Positions 23,114 through 32,358 of a stretch of DNA of 64,000 bases are shown here, one piece after another. Below the pieces are notes generated by a model. The model had not been told where the DNA came from. It worked only from the letters and a program-made list of their open reading frames with translations, and made no database searches. Made by a program: the position numbers and the translations under genes. Position 1 is the stretch's first letter. Each line of letters starts with the position of its first letter. Source of the stretch: CAIWHR01 sp963836265 (GTDB taxonomy: Bacteria > Pseudomonadota > Gammaproteobacteria > Burkholderiales > Casimicrobiaceae); contig CAWIIO010000006.1 in NCBI GenBank assembly GCA_963836265.1, positions 1-64,000 on the forward strand, in the 5' to 3' direction.

Positions 23114-25948
23114 TCACACCGCCAGCGGTGAGCCCTTCGTCGACGCGAGGGCACGATCGATAGCGTCGGCAAGGCCCCACGTCCGCCCCGTCGACCACGC
23201 CGACTCGAATGCGCGCTCGCCAAGCGCGGCGCGCGCCGCTTCGATGCCCATCCGCACCTCCCCTTCGTGACGCGGCGACCGCGGCAGGACCAGCGTTTCG
23301 CGGGCAGCCGCTGCGGCGGCATGCGCTCGAACCGCGGTTTCGACCTGGCCAACCTGCTGCAGCAGATTGGCGTGGTCCTCGAGGCAGTCCAGGAGCTCCG
23401 AGTTCATTTCGAAGGCAAGCAACGCCGGCAGCGCTTCGGTCAGTCTGCGAGACGCAGACTCGCAGTTTCCGGCTGCGGCCTCGGTCTTGCCGATTCGCCA
23501 CAGGACAATCGCTTCGCCCCGCTTGTCCTCCGCGTCCCGGCAGATCTTCAGCGCACGCGCGAATCGCGCCTGCGCGGCCTCGAGCTTTCCGGCAGCGAGC
23601 TCGAGTTCGCCGAGATTGCGCTCGCATTCGCTTTCCAATTCCTGGTGCCTGATGCTGCGGGCAATCGCCAGGCACTGCTCGATGAGTTCCCGGGCGCTGC
23701 CGTGATCTGCCTGCCGAACGGAGATGTCGCCGAGGTTGAGGAGCGCAATCGCCTCGCCGTACCGATCCCCGAGCTCGCGGAAGATGCCGATGGCTTGCGT
23801 CTCGTGTTCGCGGGCCTTCGCGAGGTCGTCCTGCTGCATGTGCAGCTCCGCCAGCATCGATAAGGTTGCCGCCGTCTCGCGCAGATCTCCCAGGTCCCGG
23901 CGAAGGCCGAGACATTCCGCAAGCATCTCGCCCGCTTCCGCGTAGTCGCTCTGGTTGGTCGCGAGCGCGCCACCCACATAGAGTGCGTGGGCGCGCGCGA
24001 CGCTCGGCTCGCGGATGCCTGGAAGAGCGAGCGCGGCGCGCACGTTCCTGCGCGCCTCCGTCGAATATCCCCGAAGCCTGCGGAATTGCATCAGGGCGAC
24101 TTCGAACTTGACCGCGATCACCGGATCGACTCCGCCCGCAAGCGCCAACGCGATCGCGCTGCGAAAATTGTCGAGCTCGACCTCCAGGCGCCGCATCCAT
24201 TCCGCCTGCTCCGGCCCCTGCAACCCGGCGCGCGCGGCCTTCGCCACCCCGAGATAGTAGTCGCAGTGCCGCTTCGCCGTCGCGGCGAGATCGTCACGGT
24301 CGATCAGCCGTTCCTGGGCAAACTCGCGGATCGTTTTCTGCGTACCGTAGCGCCGAGTCGAATGCTCGCGGGCGAATTCGCGTATGGTTTCGAGCAGCCC
24401 GTAGCGCGAGCTGCCGTCTCCCTGCTCGACCATCACCAGGGATTTCTCGACGAGCGAGCTCAGCAGATCGATCACGTCTGCGGACTCGATCGGCTCGGCG
24501 CCGCAGACGGCCTCCGCCGCCTCCAGATCGAATCCGCCGGAGAAGACGCTCAGCCGGTCGAGGAGCATCTGCTCCCTTTCCTGCAGCAGGTCGTACGACC
24601 AGCTTACGAGCGCATGCAGCGTTTGCTGTCGCTCCAGCGCGACGCGGCTTCCCCCGGTAAGCAGCCTGAAGCGATCGTGCAGCCGCGCATTGATGTCGTC
24701 GATCGACAGCGAGCGCATTCGAGCGGCGGCGAGCTCCAGCGCGAGAGGAATGCCGTCGAGCCGCGCACAAAGTTCGGCAACGGCGGGGGCCTCCCGCTCG
24801 GTCAGATCGAAGCTCGGCTTCTGCAGCCTCGCGCGCTCGACGAACAGCTGCACCGCTTCCGACTGGAGGAGGCTCTCGAATCCCGCCTTCCAGTCGGGCG
24901 CCGTCATGGGAAGGACGGGATAGGTCTGCTCGCCTCGGATGTGCAATGCCTCGCGACTCGTGGCGAGGATGCTGATGTCGGGCGTGCTGCGGAGCAACGC
25001 GTCGGCCAGGGTCGCGCATGCGCTCACGAGATGTTCGCAGTTGTCGAGGATCAGCAGCAGCTTGCGCTGCTTGAGCTGCGCGCAGAGCGTCTGCGTCAGC
25101 GGGCGCCCCGGTTCTTCCCTCACCCCCAACACCTGGGCGGCCGCGCTCGCGACCAGCGAGGGATCGCGGATCGGAGCGAGATCGACGAACCACACTCCGT
25201 CCGGGTACGCGTCGAGCGCATCTGCACCGACCTGCAGCGACAGTCGGGTCTTGCCGAGCCCGCCCATCCCCAGCAGGGTCAGCAGCCGGGTGCGGGCGAG
25301 CAGCGCCTTGGCCTCGGCGAGCTCACGCTGACGCCCGATGAAGGAGGTGGTCTGTTGGGGGAGATTGGTCGGCGTGCTTTCGAGCGACCGCAGCGATGGG
25401 AAATCCTGTCGCAGCCGCGGGTGCAGCGCCTGGTAGACATGCTCCGGCGTCGCCAGATCGCGCAGCCGGACGCGGCCGAGATCGCGCAATGCGACGGGTG
25501 GTTCGAGGCGCTCGCCGATCCCGTCGACCGCCGCCTGCGACAGCAGCACCTGACCGCCGTGGGCGGTGCTCATGATCCGTGCCGCGCGGTTTACGGTGGT
25601 TCCGAAAGTGTCGTTGCCGCGCCGCTCGATGAGGCCCAGATGCAACCCGCAACGCACACGCAGGGGGATCCCGTGGGTTGCCGCCGGATCGGCAAGTGCG
25701 TGCTGCAGGGTGAGGGCGGCACGCAGCGCATCCAGCGGATCGTCGAAAGCGGCGTGCATCCCGTCGCCGATCATTTTAACGACCACGCCACGATGGTTCT
25801 CGACTGCCGTCCGGGCGAGGGCGTCGTGCCGAGCGAGCGCCACCGACATCCGATCCCCCTCCTCGTCCCACAGACGGGTGCTCCCCTCGATGTCGGTGAA
25901 TAGAATCGTGGCGACGCCGGATGACCCTTGCACGACGGTGAGTTCCAT
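23114..25948 (-). CDS. Adenylate/guanylate cyclase-domain regulator with NB-ARC ATPase and TPR repeats
   Basis: 944 aa. The N-terminal class III nucleotide cyclase domain (about 10-180) has the two metal aspartates D19 (ILFTDIEGSTRLW) and D62 (VVKMIGDGMHAAF) and NRAARIMSTAHGGQVLLS. A signal-ATPase (NB-ARC/AfsR-like) follows with Walker A GMGGLGKT (227-234) and LILDNCEH. From about 550 on are tetratricopeptide repeats. A short tandem duplication is present: RYGLLETIREFARE at 515 and RYGTQKTIREFAQE at 533. Such proteins are taken as large cAMP- or nucleotide-responsive signalling regulators; the target is unknown. The gene is convergent with the PEP-CTERM gene. Confidence 0.88.
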   Translation of the reverse strand: MELTVVQGSSGVATILFTDIEGSTRLWDEEGDRMSVALARHDALARTAVENHRGVVVKMIGDGMHAAFDDPLDALRAALTLQHALADPAATHGIPLRVRCGLHLGLIERRGNDTFGTTVNRAARIMSTAHGGQVLLSQAAVDGIGERLEPPVALRDLGRVRLRDLATPEHVYQALHPRLRQDFPSLRSLESTPTNLPQQTTSFIGRQRELAEAKALLARTRLLTLLGMGGLGKTRLSLQVGADALDAYPDGVWFVDLAPIRDPSLVASAAAQVLGVREEPGRPLTQTLCAQLKQRKLLLILDNCEHLVSACATLADALLRSTPDISILATSREALHIRGEQTYPVLPMTAPDWKAGFESLLQSEAVQLFVERARLQKPSFDLTEREAPAVAELCARLDGIPLALELAAARMRSLSIDDINARLHDRFRLLTGGSRVALERQQTLHALVSWSYDLLQEREQMLLDRLSVFSGGFDLEAAEAVCGAEPIESADVIDLLSSLVEKSLVMVEQGDGSSRYGLLETIREFAREHSTRRYGTQKTIREFAQERLIDRDDLAATAKRHCDYYLGVAKAARAGLQGPEQAEWMRRLEVELDNFRSAIALALAGGVDPVIAVKFEVALMQFRRLRGYSTEARRNVRAALALPGIREPSVARAHALYVGGALATNQSDYAEAGEMLAECLGLRRDLGDLRETAATLSMLAELHMQQDDLAKAREHETQAIGIFRELGDRYGEAIALLNLGDISVRQADHGSARELIEQCLAIARSIRHQELESECERNLGELELAAGKLEAAQARFARALKICRDAEDKRGEAIVLWRIGKTEAAAGNCESASRRLTEALPALLAFEMNSELLDCLEDHANLLQQVGQVETAVRAHAAAAAARETLVLPRSPRHEGEVRMGIEAARAALGERAFESAWSTGRTWGLADAIDRALASTKGSPLAV

Positions 25949-26200
25949 GGGTGCGAGAACGAAACTCTACAGCCGTCGTCGCGCGATGCCAAATCGTCGC
26001 CGATCGCATCGACTCCAACCCGAACGAAGGAGGTCGCCTCCCCGCCCGTGGTACCGGTGGCGACGGATTCGATGCCGGCGCCACCGAAGGAACTTCGCGC
26101 GCCTCGCCCGGTCTTCCGTTGATCGCCCGCGACGCAAGAACCTCCTGCCGGAACGAACTGCGGATCCGCGGCGCTGACGAGGGCACATCGAGCTGGCCCC

Positions 26201-26401
26201 ATGGCGGCAACCCTGTTTATCGGCGTGCTGGCAAGCGCCTTCGGAATGGCCTACCTGATCTACGGCAGGCGGCAGGGAAAATTCGCCCCGGCGATCGCCG
26301 GCGCTGGGCTGTGCGTCTTTCCTTATTTCATCGACAGCTGGGTCTGGCTCTGCGTCGTCGGCGGAGCGCTCCTGATCGCGCCATTCCTCGTCGAGTTCTA
26401 G
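26201..26401 (+). CDS. Small membrane protein, 66 aa
   Basis: Two hydrophobic segments, ATLFIGVLASAFGMAYLIYG and WVWLCVVGGALLIAPFLVEF, with a short basic loop GRRQGKFAP. It resembles an uncharacterised small inner-membrane protein of proteobacteria with a charged loop. It starts at ATG 26201 after a 250-base stretch (25949-26200) in which I see no gene. Confidence 0.6.
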   Translation: MAATLFIGVLASAFGMAYLIYGRRQGKFAPAIAGAGLCVFPYFIDSWVWLCVVGGALLIAPFLVEF

Positions 26402-26657
26402 GGATCCCTCCACAGACGGTAACGTCCTCCAGAGACGAACGCCGCAGCTCCCCCGATCGAAGGCCCGGCGGTCCGTAGACCTCGTCCGCCACGAGGTCTA
26501 GCATTGCCCGTTGCAGCGTCGAATGCGCGACCGCACGCTTTCGACGCCGGCGGACGACTCGATGAAACCTGAGCTTCGCGCGCTCGTGCCGCACCGGGGA
26601 TCGCGACGGTGACGCGCCTTCGCTCAGTGCCGCGGCTGGACCGCGCAGGAGGTGCGA

Positions 26658-27128
26658 ATGATCGCCATCGACATCCCGGGCTTCCGCGCACTGCGCCTCG
26701 AACACCTCGCCCTCGACTACAACGGGACGCTGGCTGCTGATGGCGAGCTGCTGCCCGGCGTGGCCGAAGCACTCACGACGCTCGCCGCGGAAGTGCGCGT
26801 CCATGTCGTCACCGCCGACACCTTCGGGCGTGCCGAGGCAGCGCTGGCCGGGCTGCCCATCGAACTCGTCATCGCGCCGACCACCGCACAGGCCGAAGCG
26901 AAGCGCCAGTTCGTTTCGGCGCTGGGCGCCGACCAGGTCGTTGCGGTAGGGAACGGGCGCAACGATTGCCGAATGCTCGAGGCCGCTGCGCTGGGGATCG
27001 CCGTGATTCAGTGCGAGGGTGCCAGCACGGAGTCGCTGCGCGGCGCCCATGTCGTCGTGACGAATATCCTGGACGCGCTGGAACTGCTGCGGCATCCGCG
27101 ACGACTCGTCGCAACGCTGCGTTCGTGA
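26658..27128 (+). CDS. HAD-like hydrolase, unknown substrate
   Basis: 156 aa with strong ribosome binding site AGGAGG before ATG 26658. HAD core: LEHLALDYNGTLAADGELLP, where motif I is DYNGTLA (the usual DxDGT has N in place of the second D, which is unusual and suggests loss of the second aspartate acid/base), VHVVTADTFGRAEAALAGLP (motif II), and VAVGNGRNDCRMLEAAALGI (motif IV with the GNGRND variant). It looks like the soluble P-type ATPase-like subgroup of HAD proteins. Phosphatase activity is uncertain because of the changed motif I. The 257-base gap before it (26402-26657) holds nothing I can support. Confidence 0.75.
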   Translation: MIAIDIPGFRALRLEHLALDYNGTLAADGELLPGVAEALTTLAAEVRVHVVTADTFGRAEAALAGLPIELVIAPTTAQAEAKRQFVSALGADQVVAVGNGRNDCRMLEAAALGIAVIQCEGASTESLRGAHVVVTNILDALELLRHPRRLVATLRS

Positions 27129-27336
27129 ACCGCGCGACGGGAAGGAGCCTTTGCGAGCCGGAAGCGACTGGAGTACCCTGTCCGTCACGGTTGCTTCCGC
27201 GAGGGACCATGGACTCGCATTCGCTTTCGAGCCTGCCGGCGCGACCCCGCTCGCGAACGAGCGGAGCGATGCGCACCGCTACCCCGGCGCCGCGCTCATC
27301 GGGCGCCGCAAACGCGCGTTGACCGCTCACTCGGAC

Positions 27337-27627
27337 ATGGCGCCGAACATGGAACCGCTGGTGATCCTGGTTTTCCTGCCGTTCGCGATCGGGCTCGTCT
27401 GCGAATGGGTTTTCCGCGACCGCAAACGCGCCATGTTCACCGCCGCGGCCTGCACGACGCTTGCCCTCTTTCTCACTCTGCGCCTGCTCGATTCCGAAGG
27501 CACGTGGAACTGGCTCGCGGCGCTCCTCGTTTCGCCGCTTGCGATCACTTTCGCGCTGTTCGCCGTCATCGTGACCTACGGTCGATCGCAGACGCCCAGG
27601 CGGCGGCATCGCCGCCAGGACGCCTGA
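27337..27627 (+). CDS. Membrane protein, unknown function
   Basis: 96 aa from ATG 27337 (or 27349). Three hydrophobic segments: PLVILVFLPFAIGLVCEWVF, MFTAAACTTLALFLTLRLLD and WLAALLVSPLAITFALFAVI, with a basic tail RRRHRRQDA. The longer upstream frame (from 27151) has a different composition and is probably not translated. No family recognised. Confidence 0.5.
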   Translation: MAPNMEPLVILVFLPFAIGLVCEWVFRDRKRAMFTAAACTTLALFLTLRLLDSEGTWNWLAALLVSPLAITFALFAVIVTYGRSQTPRRRHRRQDA

Positions 27628-27772
27628 TCCGATTCCGGCATGGAAGATCGCCCACCCTGGCACATTGTCATCCGTGGCCCGCCACCCGAATCGCCCGGTT
27701 CGCGCGGTCGCGGACGAGAGTGGCGCGGAATCGATCATTCAGTTGCGTAGACATCGGTAGGGCCGCACCTAA

Positions 27773-28162
27773 ATGTCGATGCAGCGCCCGCCCGACAACG
27801 CCCGTCTCGACCGCATCGTGGCCGAGGCCCGGCGCGCGCGCGAAGTTCGCGAACGGGGTTATCGCGAGCAGGCACTGAAGATCTACCCGTGGGTCTGCGG
27901 ACGATGCGGACGCGAATTCGATCGGACGACTGTTCATCAGCTTACCGTCCATCACCGCGATCACAACCATGACAACAACCCTCGCGACGGCAGCAACTGG
28001 GAGCTCCTGTGCGTCTATTGCCACGACAACGAGCACCGGCGGGAGTTGGAGCACAGCGCCGGCGGCGAGGCCGCGGCCGGCGCACCCCGAACGCCGACCG
28101 CCACCCATCGGCCGTTTGCCGACCTGAAGGCGATGCTGAAGGACAAGCCGCGAACGCGGTGA
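27773..28162 (+). CDS. yajD: HNH endonuclease, YajD family
   Basis: 129 aa. It contains CGRCGREFDRTTVHQLTVHH, then RDHNHDNNPRDGSNWELLCV and YCHDNEHRRELEH, i.e. a zinc-ribbon type HNH motif with the CxxC pairs and the catalytic HH. YajD-like proteins are short HNH nucleases found across proteobacteria, with a role in DNA metabolism that is still unclear. The C-terminal tail is short and ends LKAMLKDKPR, typical of the family. Confidence 0.85.
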   Translation: MSMQRPPDNARLDRIVAEARRAREVRERGYREQALKIYPWVCGRCGREFDRTTVHQLTVHHRDHNHDNNPRDGSNWELLCVYCHDNEHRRELEHSAGGEAAAGAPRTPTATHRPFADLKAMLKDKPRTR

Positions 28163-28244
28163 TCGATCGATCGCGCTGCCCTCGAATTGCCCGCGCCGGC
28201 AGCCCGCCCGCAGCCCGGCGGCGATAGCCGAAGCCGGGCCCACC

Positions 28245-28631
28245 ATGATCGTGCGCCTCCTCGCCGACGCGGTGGTTGCGCTGCACGCCGCGTTCATCCT
28301 GTTCGTGATCGCCGGAGGTTTCCTCGTGCTGTGGCGCCGCAGCTTCGCCTTGGCGCACCTCCCTGCCGTCGCCTGGGCCGCCTGGACCGAATACACCGGC
28401 GCGATCTGTCCGCTGACGCCCGTCGAAAACGCGTGGCGGCGCGCCGCCGGGGACGCCGGCTACGCGGGTGGCTTCATCGAGCACTACCTGGTTCCGCTGA
28501 TCTATCCCGCCGGACTCACGCCGCGCGTGCAACTATGGCTTGGCAGCGTGGTGCTGGTCGTCAACGTCGCCGTCTACGCCTTCGTGTGGTGGCGGACGCG
28601 GCGGCGCGGCAGGGCGCGGCCGACCCCGTAG
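28245..28631 (+). CDS. DUF2784 membrane protein
   Basis: 128 aa. Four hydrophobic segments: LADAVVALHAAFILFVIAGG, the family signature WTEYTGAICPLTPVENAWRR, GGFIEHYLVPLIYPAGLTP, and VQLWLGSVVLVVNVAVYAFV. These are diagnostic of DUF2784, a small inner-membrane family of unknown role. It is followed by a tiny Cys-rich gene. Confidence 0.85.
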   Translation: MIVRLLADAVVALHAAFILFVIAGGFLVLWRRSFALAHLPAVAWAAWTEYTGAICPLTPVENAWRRAAGDAGYAGGFIEHYLVPLIYPAGLTPRVQLWLGSVVLVVNVAVYAFVWWRTRRRGRARPTP

Positions 28632-28782
28632 TCGCGCCCGATTCGTTGCTTGCGCATATTCTCGACGGCATTGCGGCGGTTTGGAGGACAATGCCGGCCT
28701 GATGGCCGCGGCGGCGGGCCCGATGGCCGACCGGTTCGCCCATCGGTTTGCGGCACAGCCCGTGTTCGGAGGAGAAGACGCA

Positions 28783-28938
28783 ATGACCGTTTGTCCCATC
28801 GCCATCGCCGTTGGCTGCAAGAAATGCCCGGTGTTCGCCGTGTGCCCGTTGAAGGGTGTCATCGGTGACTACCGGAAGGAAGGCGAGACCAAAGCCGCGC
28901 GGTCGACCAAAGGCAAGGCGGGCAAAGCGCGGAAGTAG
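28783..28938 (+). CDS. Very small cysteine-rich protein, 51 aa
   Basis: ATG 28783 with a good ribosome binding site (GGAGGAGAAG). The sequence is MTVCPIAIAVGCKKCPVFAV, then CPLKGVIGDYRKEGETKAAR and a Lys/Arg-rich tail ending KAGKARK. Four Cys (CPI, CKKC, CPLK) could bind a metal such as zinc or an iron-sulfur cluster; the spacing C-x7-C-x2-C-x5-C. It is small and not part of a known family that I can name. It follows DUF2784 on the same strand by 151 bases. Confidence 0.55.
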   Translation: MTVCPIAIAVGCKKCPVFAVCPLKGVIGDYRKEGETKAARSTKGKAGKARK

Positions 28939-29033
28939 CGGCGAGCCGGCGCGACATCGCCCTCCGAGACCCGGGCCCCGTCGGCGCACCGATATCGCAA
29001 GATCAGCGTCTCGACAACTTCGGAGTGAACGGG

Positions 29034-30191
29034 ATGAATTACGCCGCGATCACCGGCTGGGGGAAGTGCATGCCGCCCGCCGTGCTGTCCAACGCCGATC
29101 TCGCGACGTTCCTCGAGACCGACGACACGTGGATCACGACGCGCACCGGCATCCACGAACGCCGGATCTCGCACGTCTCCGGGATCGAGATGGCGCACGT
29201 CGCGTCGGCCCGGGCGCTCGCCTGTGCGGGGCTCGCGGCCGCCGACGTCGACCTCGTCATCTATGGCAGCTGCTCGAATGACGAACTGGTGCCCAATTCC
29301 GCCTCGGGCCTGCAGATCAAGCTCGGCGCCGCGAATGCCGCGGCGATGGACATCAACACCGCGTGCACGAGCTTTCTCTACGCGCTCTCCACGGCCACCG
29401 CCATGATCCGCACCGGTGTGGTCAGGAACGCCGTGGTGGTCGGCGTCGAGCTGATCTCGCCGTTCATGGACTGGACGAACCGCGGCGTGGCCGTGCTCTT
29501 CGGCGACGGCGCCGCGGCCGTCGTCCTGCAGGCGTCCGAGCGCGAGGAAGGCGTGCTCGGCGAAAAGCTCGGCTGCTACGCCGACGCCCGCCAGACGCTG
29601 CGCGTGCGCGGGATGGGTACGACGTACGCCAATCGCGGGGTACCGTTCGGCGACACGATCTGGGACTTCGACGGGCAGGAAATCTTCAAGCACGCCGTCG
29701 CCGGCATGGCGGGTTCCGCGCAGGACGTGCTCGCCAAGACCGGGCACACGGTCGGCGAGGTCGATCTGGTCATCCCGCACCAGGCGAACCTGCGGATCAT
29801 CGAATTCGTCGCCAAGCGGATCGGCGCGCCGATGGAACGGGTCTACCTCACCATCCAACGCTACGGCAACATGTCGGCGGCCACCGTTCCGGTGGCGCTG
29901 GTCGAGGCGCTGGAACAAGGTCGCGTCAAACCCCGAGCGCTGATCCTCACCCCCGCCTTCGGCGGAGGCCTCACCTGGTGCTCGCATCTTATCCGCTGGG
30001 GGGAACGCATCACGCCGCTGTCCACGACCGACGTCGAACTGCCGCCCTGCACGCAGAGCGCGCTCGCGAGGGTCCGCGATCTGATTGCGCTGAAGGCGCC
30101 GCACGGGCGCTCCGACGCGGGTCTCATGTCGGCGAAGCTTGCCGAAGTATCGGTGGCGACCGAGGGCAGCCGCGTCAATCAGCATTCCTGA
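29034..30191 (+). CDS. 3-oxoacyl-ACP synthase III family protein (FabH-like)
   Basis: 385 aa. It has the FabH triad: C111 (INTACTSFLYAL), H249 (VIPHQANLR) and N279 (RYGNMSAA). It condenses an acyl-CoA starter with malonyl-ACP in type II fatty acid synthesis or makes a related beta-keto product. Compared with FabH of 317 aa it has a C-terminal extension of about 60 residues after the LTPAFGGGLTWCSHLIRW end, and no fab genes are adjacent, so a specialised product is more likely than the housekeeping role. Start ATG 29034 preferred: CGGAG lies 9 bases upstream. Confidence 0.85.
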   Translation: MNYAAITGWGKCMPPAVLSNADLATFLETDDTWITTRTGIHERRISHVSGIEMAHVASARALACAGLAAADVDLVIYGSCSNDELVPNSASGLQIKLGAANAAAMDINTACTSFLYALSTATAMIRTGVVRNAVVVGVELISPFMDWTNRGVAVLFGDGAAAVVLQASEREEGVLGEKLGCYADARQTLRVRGMGTTYANRGVPFGDTIWDFDGQEIFKHAVAGMAGSAQDVLAKTGHTVGEVDLVIPHQANLRIIEFVAKRIGAPMERVYLTIQRYGNMSAATVPVALVEALEQGRVKPRALILTPAFGGGLTWCSHLIRWGERITPLSTTDVELPPCTQSALARVRDLIALKAPHGRSDAGLMSAKLAEVSVATEGSRVNQHS

Positions 30192-30331
30192 ATTTCCGAA
30201 ACAGCGGCGACGGCCGCAAACGCGTCGATCATTCCCGCGAAGGCGCGAGATCAGCGCCTTTCGGCGGCGCCGACGAGCTTGCATATGCGGCGGCAACAGC
30301 GAGGCGCGTGCGCGTGGTCCGGAGCCCGATG

Positions 30332-31054
30332 TCAGGCGCGCTGAAAGTCGAGCGCCAGGCTCAGCGCCAAGGGCAGGAATGCGCCAATGCATGCCGCCGC
30401 CAATACATCGGTCGGCCAGTGCACGCCAAGCACCAGCCGCGAAAGACCGACGAGAAGAATCCACGGAAGTGCTATCGATAGCGCGATCCCGCGCGCCCCG
30501 GGCCGGATTCGAATGACACAAAGGACGACGGCCGTGGCGAATGCCGCGACGACGAGCGTATGCCCGCTGGGGAAACTGGAACCCCAATACCATTGCGTCT
30601 CCCACAGCTCCGGTCGAGCTCGGCCCACGATCTTCTTGAGGACGTAAACCGCGATCGCGCCGCCCAGCGCCGAAGCGGCAAGGAGCAGCGCCTCGCGGCC
30701 GTGCCGCAAGAGCAGCAGCGCGACGGTCGCGGCGGACACCAACGGAACCAGCACCCACGACGAGCCGGTAAACGTGACTGCCTCGAAGAACCGGGTCAGT
30801 GCGCTCGGGGTGTGGCGGTGAATGAACCCCAGGATCGCATTGTCGATGGGTCCCGATTCCCCGCCGAGTGCGTCTTCGCTTACCTTGATTGCACAGACGA
30901 GAAGCACCAGCGCGAGGAGAACGGCCATGCGGCGCTTCTCCATCGGGTCGACCGCTGCCTCGTGCGCACGGCGCACGTACTCGCCGAAGGCGAAGTACAG
31001 TCCGGCGACGATGAGCGCCAGCTTCGCGATGTCGCCGACAAGGTGGAACATCAT
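30332..31054 (-). CDS. PAP2 superfamily membrane phosphatase
   Basis: 240 aa, about six membrane helices. It carries the three-part phosphatase signature: KKIVGRARPE (140-149), PSGHT (162-166) and SRLVLGVHWPTD (205-216), with catalytic His165 and His212. Members dephosphorylate lipid phosphates such as undecaprenyl pyrophosphate or phosphatidylglycerol phosphate in the periplasm or membrane. No operon partner; gene neighbours are on the opposite strand or separated by over 200 bases. Confidence 0.88.
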   Translation of the reverse strand: MMFHLVGDIAKLALIVAGLYFAFGEYVRRAHEAAVDPMEKRRMAVLLALVLLVCAIKVSEDALGGESGPIDNAILGFIHRHTPSALTRFFEAVTFTGSSWVLVPLVSAATVALLLLRHGREALLLAASALGGAIAVYVLKKIVGRARPELWETQWYWGSSFPSGHTLVVAAFATAVVLCVIRIRPGARGIALSIALPWILLVGLSRLVLGVHWPTDVLAAACIGAFLPLALSLALDFQRA

Positions 31055-31254
31055 TCGCAGCCCGACCCGGGGCGGGTATCAATCAACGACCGCTAAGGCT
31101 CTGGCAAGCCGTCGGGTGCCGCCGCCAGCAGTGCCTGCAGCTCCGTTGCGCCGATGATCGGTGGCGACGATGAAGCAAGCGATCTGCCCGACTGCAGGCA
31201 GCTGCCGCTGCACCTACGCCCGGCGCTTCATTGACCAGGGGGTGGCTCCCAAAG

Positions 31255-32358
31255 CTACGTATTGACCAGCTTCCGGTGCGCCTGCACGCTCATCAGGATG
31301 CCGAGCCCGATGAAGAGTGAGATGAGCGCCGTGCCGCCGTACGAAATGAGCGGCAGCGGTACGCCGACGACCGGCAGCATCCCGCTTACCATTCCCATGT
31401 TGACGAAAGCGTATGTGGAGAACATCAGCGTCACCGTTCCGGCCATCAGGCGCGCAAACATCGTCGAAGCGTTGGCCGTGATCATCATCCCGCGCCCGAT
31501 CAAGAGCAGGTAGAGCAGGAGCAGCACGACGTTGCCGACGAGCCCGAATTCCTCGCCGAACACCGCGAACACGAAGTCGGTGTGCTTTTCCGGCAGAAAG
31601 TCGAGGTGCGTCTGCGTGCCGTTCAACCAACCCTTGCCGACTACGCCGCCCGACCCGAGCGCGATCGACGCCTGCGACGAGTGATAGCCGGCGCCCAGCG
31701 GGTCTCGCGTGGGATCGATGAAGGTGAGGATTCGTTCGCGCTGGTAATCGTGGAGATGCGACCAGACGAGCGGCGCGGCAGCGGTGCCCAGCGCCACGAG
31801 CCCGACGATGATCTTCCAGGAGAGGCCGGCGAGATAGAGCACGTAGAATCCCGACACCGCGATGAGGAGGGCGGTGCCGAGATCCGGCTGCCGTTTGATG
31901 AGCCACACCGGAACCGCGATCAAGGCCGCGGTCAGCGCAAAATCCCTCCAGCCGATGCGACCTTCGAACTTCTGGAAATACCACGCGAGCATAAGCGGCA
32001 GCGCAATCTTCATGAGCTCGGAGGGCTGAAAGCGCGCGAAGCCAATATTCAGCCAGCGCTTCGATCCGTTGACCGTGGTCCCGAAAAACGCCACGCAGAC
32101 CAGCATCACGATCGCGACCGCATACAGCGGCAGCGCGGCGCGAGCGATCGTCTGTGGCGGAATATTGGCGACGACCCACATCAGCAACAACGCAAAAGCG
32201 AGGCTCGTCGCCTGGCTCGACATTCGCGCGACGCTTTGATCGGCTGCCGAAAACAGCGTCACGAGCCCGATGCCGGCGATCGCCATGGCGATACCGAAGA
32301 GAAAGCTGTCGACGCGGCGCGTCAGGAGCTCCCACGCGCGGGTGAGGAAGTTCGTCAT
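31255..32358 (-). CDS. mrdB: Rod-shape determining protein RodA (peptidoglycan glycosyltransferase)
   Basis: 367 aa from ATG at 32358, in ATGA overlap with the end of mrdA. A SEDS family protein with ten hydrophobic segments. Signature stretches include FFGTTVNGSKRWLNIGFARF, QPSELMKIALPLMLAWYF, KRQPDLGTALLIAVSGFYVL, LPEKHTDFVFAVFGEEFGLV and PVVGVPLPLISYGGTALISL. It polymerises glycan chains of lateral cell-wall peptidoglycan together with PBP2 (mrdA). It is the last gene of the mre cluster. Confidence 0.95.
   Translation of the reverse strand: MTNFLTRAWELLTRRVDSFLFGIAMAIAGIGLVTLFSAADQSVARMSSQATSLAFALLLMWVVANIPPQTIARAALPLYAVAIVMLVCVAFFGTTVNGSKRWLNIGFARFQPSELMKIALPLMLAWYFQKFEGRIGWRDFALTAALIAVPVWLIKRQPDLGTALLIAVSGFYVLYLAGLSWKIIVGLVALGTAAAPLVWSHLHDYQRERILTFIDPTRDPLGAGYHSSQASIALGSGGVVGKGWLNGTQTHLDFLPEKHTDFVFAVFGEEFGLVGNVVLLLLYLLLIGRGMMITANASTMFARLMAGTVTLMFSTYAFVNMGMVSGMLPVVGVPLPLISYGGTALISLFIGLGILMSVQAHRKLVNT

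Noticed and set aside
22395..24200. Minus-strand 601-codon frame overlapping the PEP-CTERM gene and the cyclase regulator
   Set aside because: The two real genes on either strand have signal and domain motifs; this frame is explained by GC bias.
26402..26657. Additional gene between the small membrane gene and the HAD gene
   Set aside because: Open frames exist but none has a start with a ribosome binding site or a recognisable domain.
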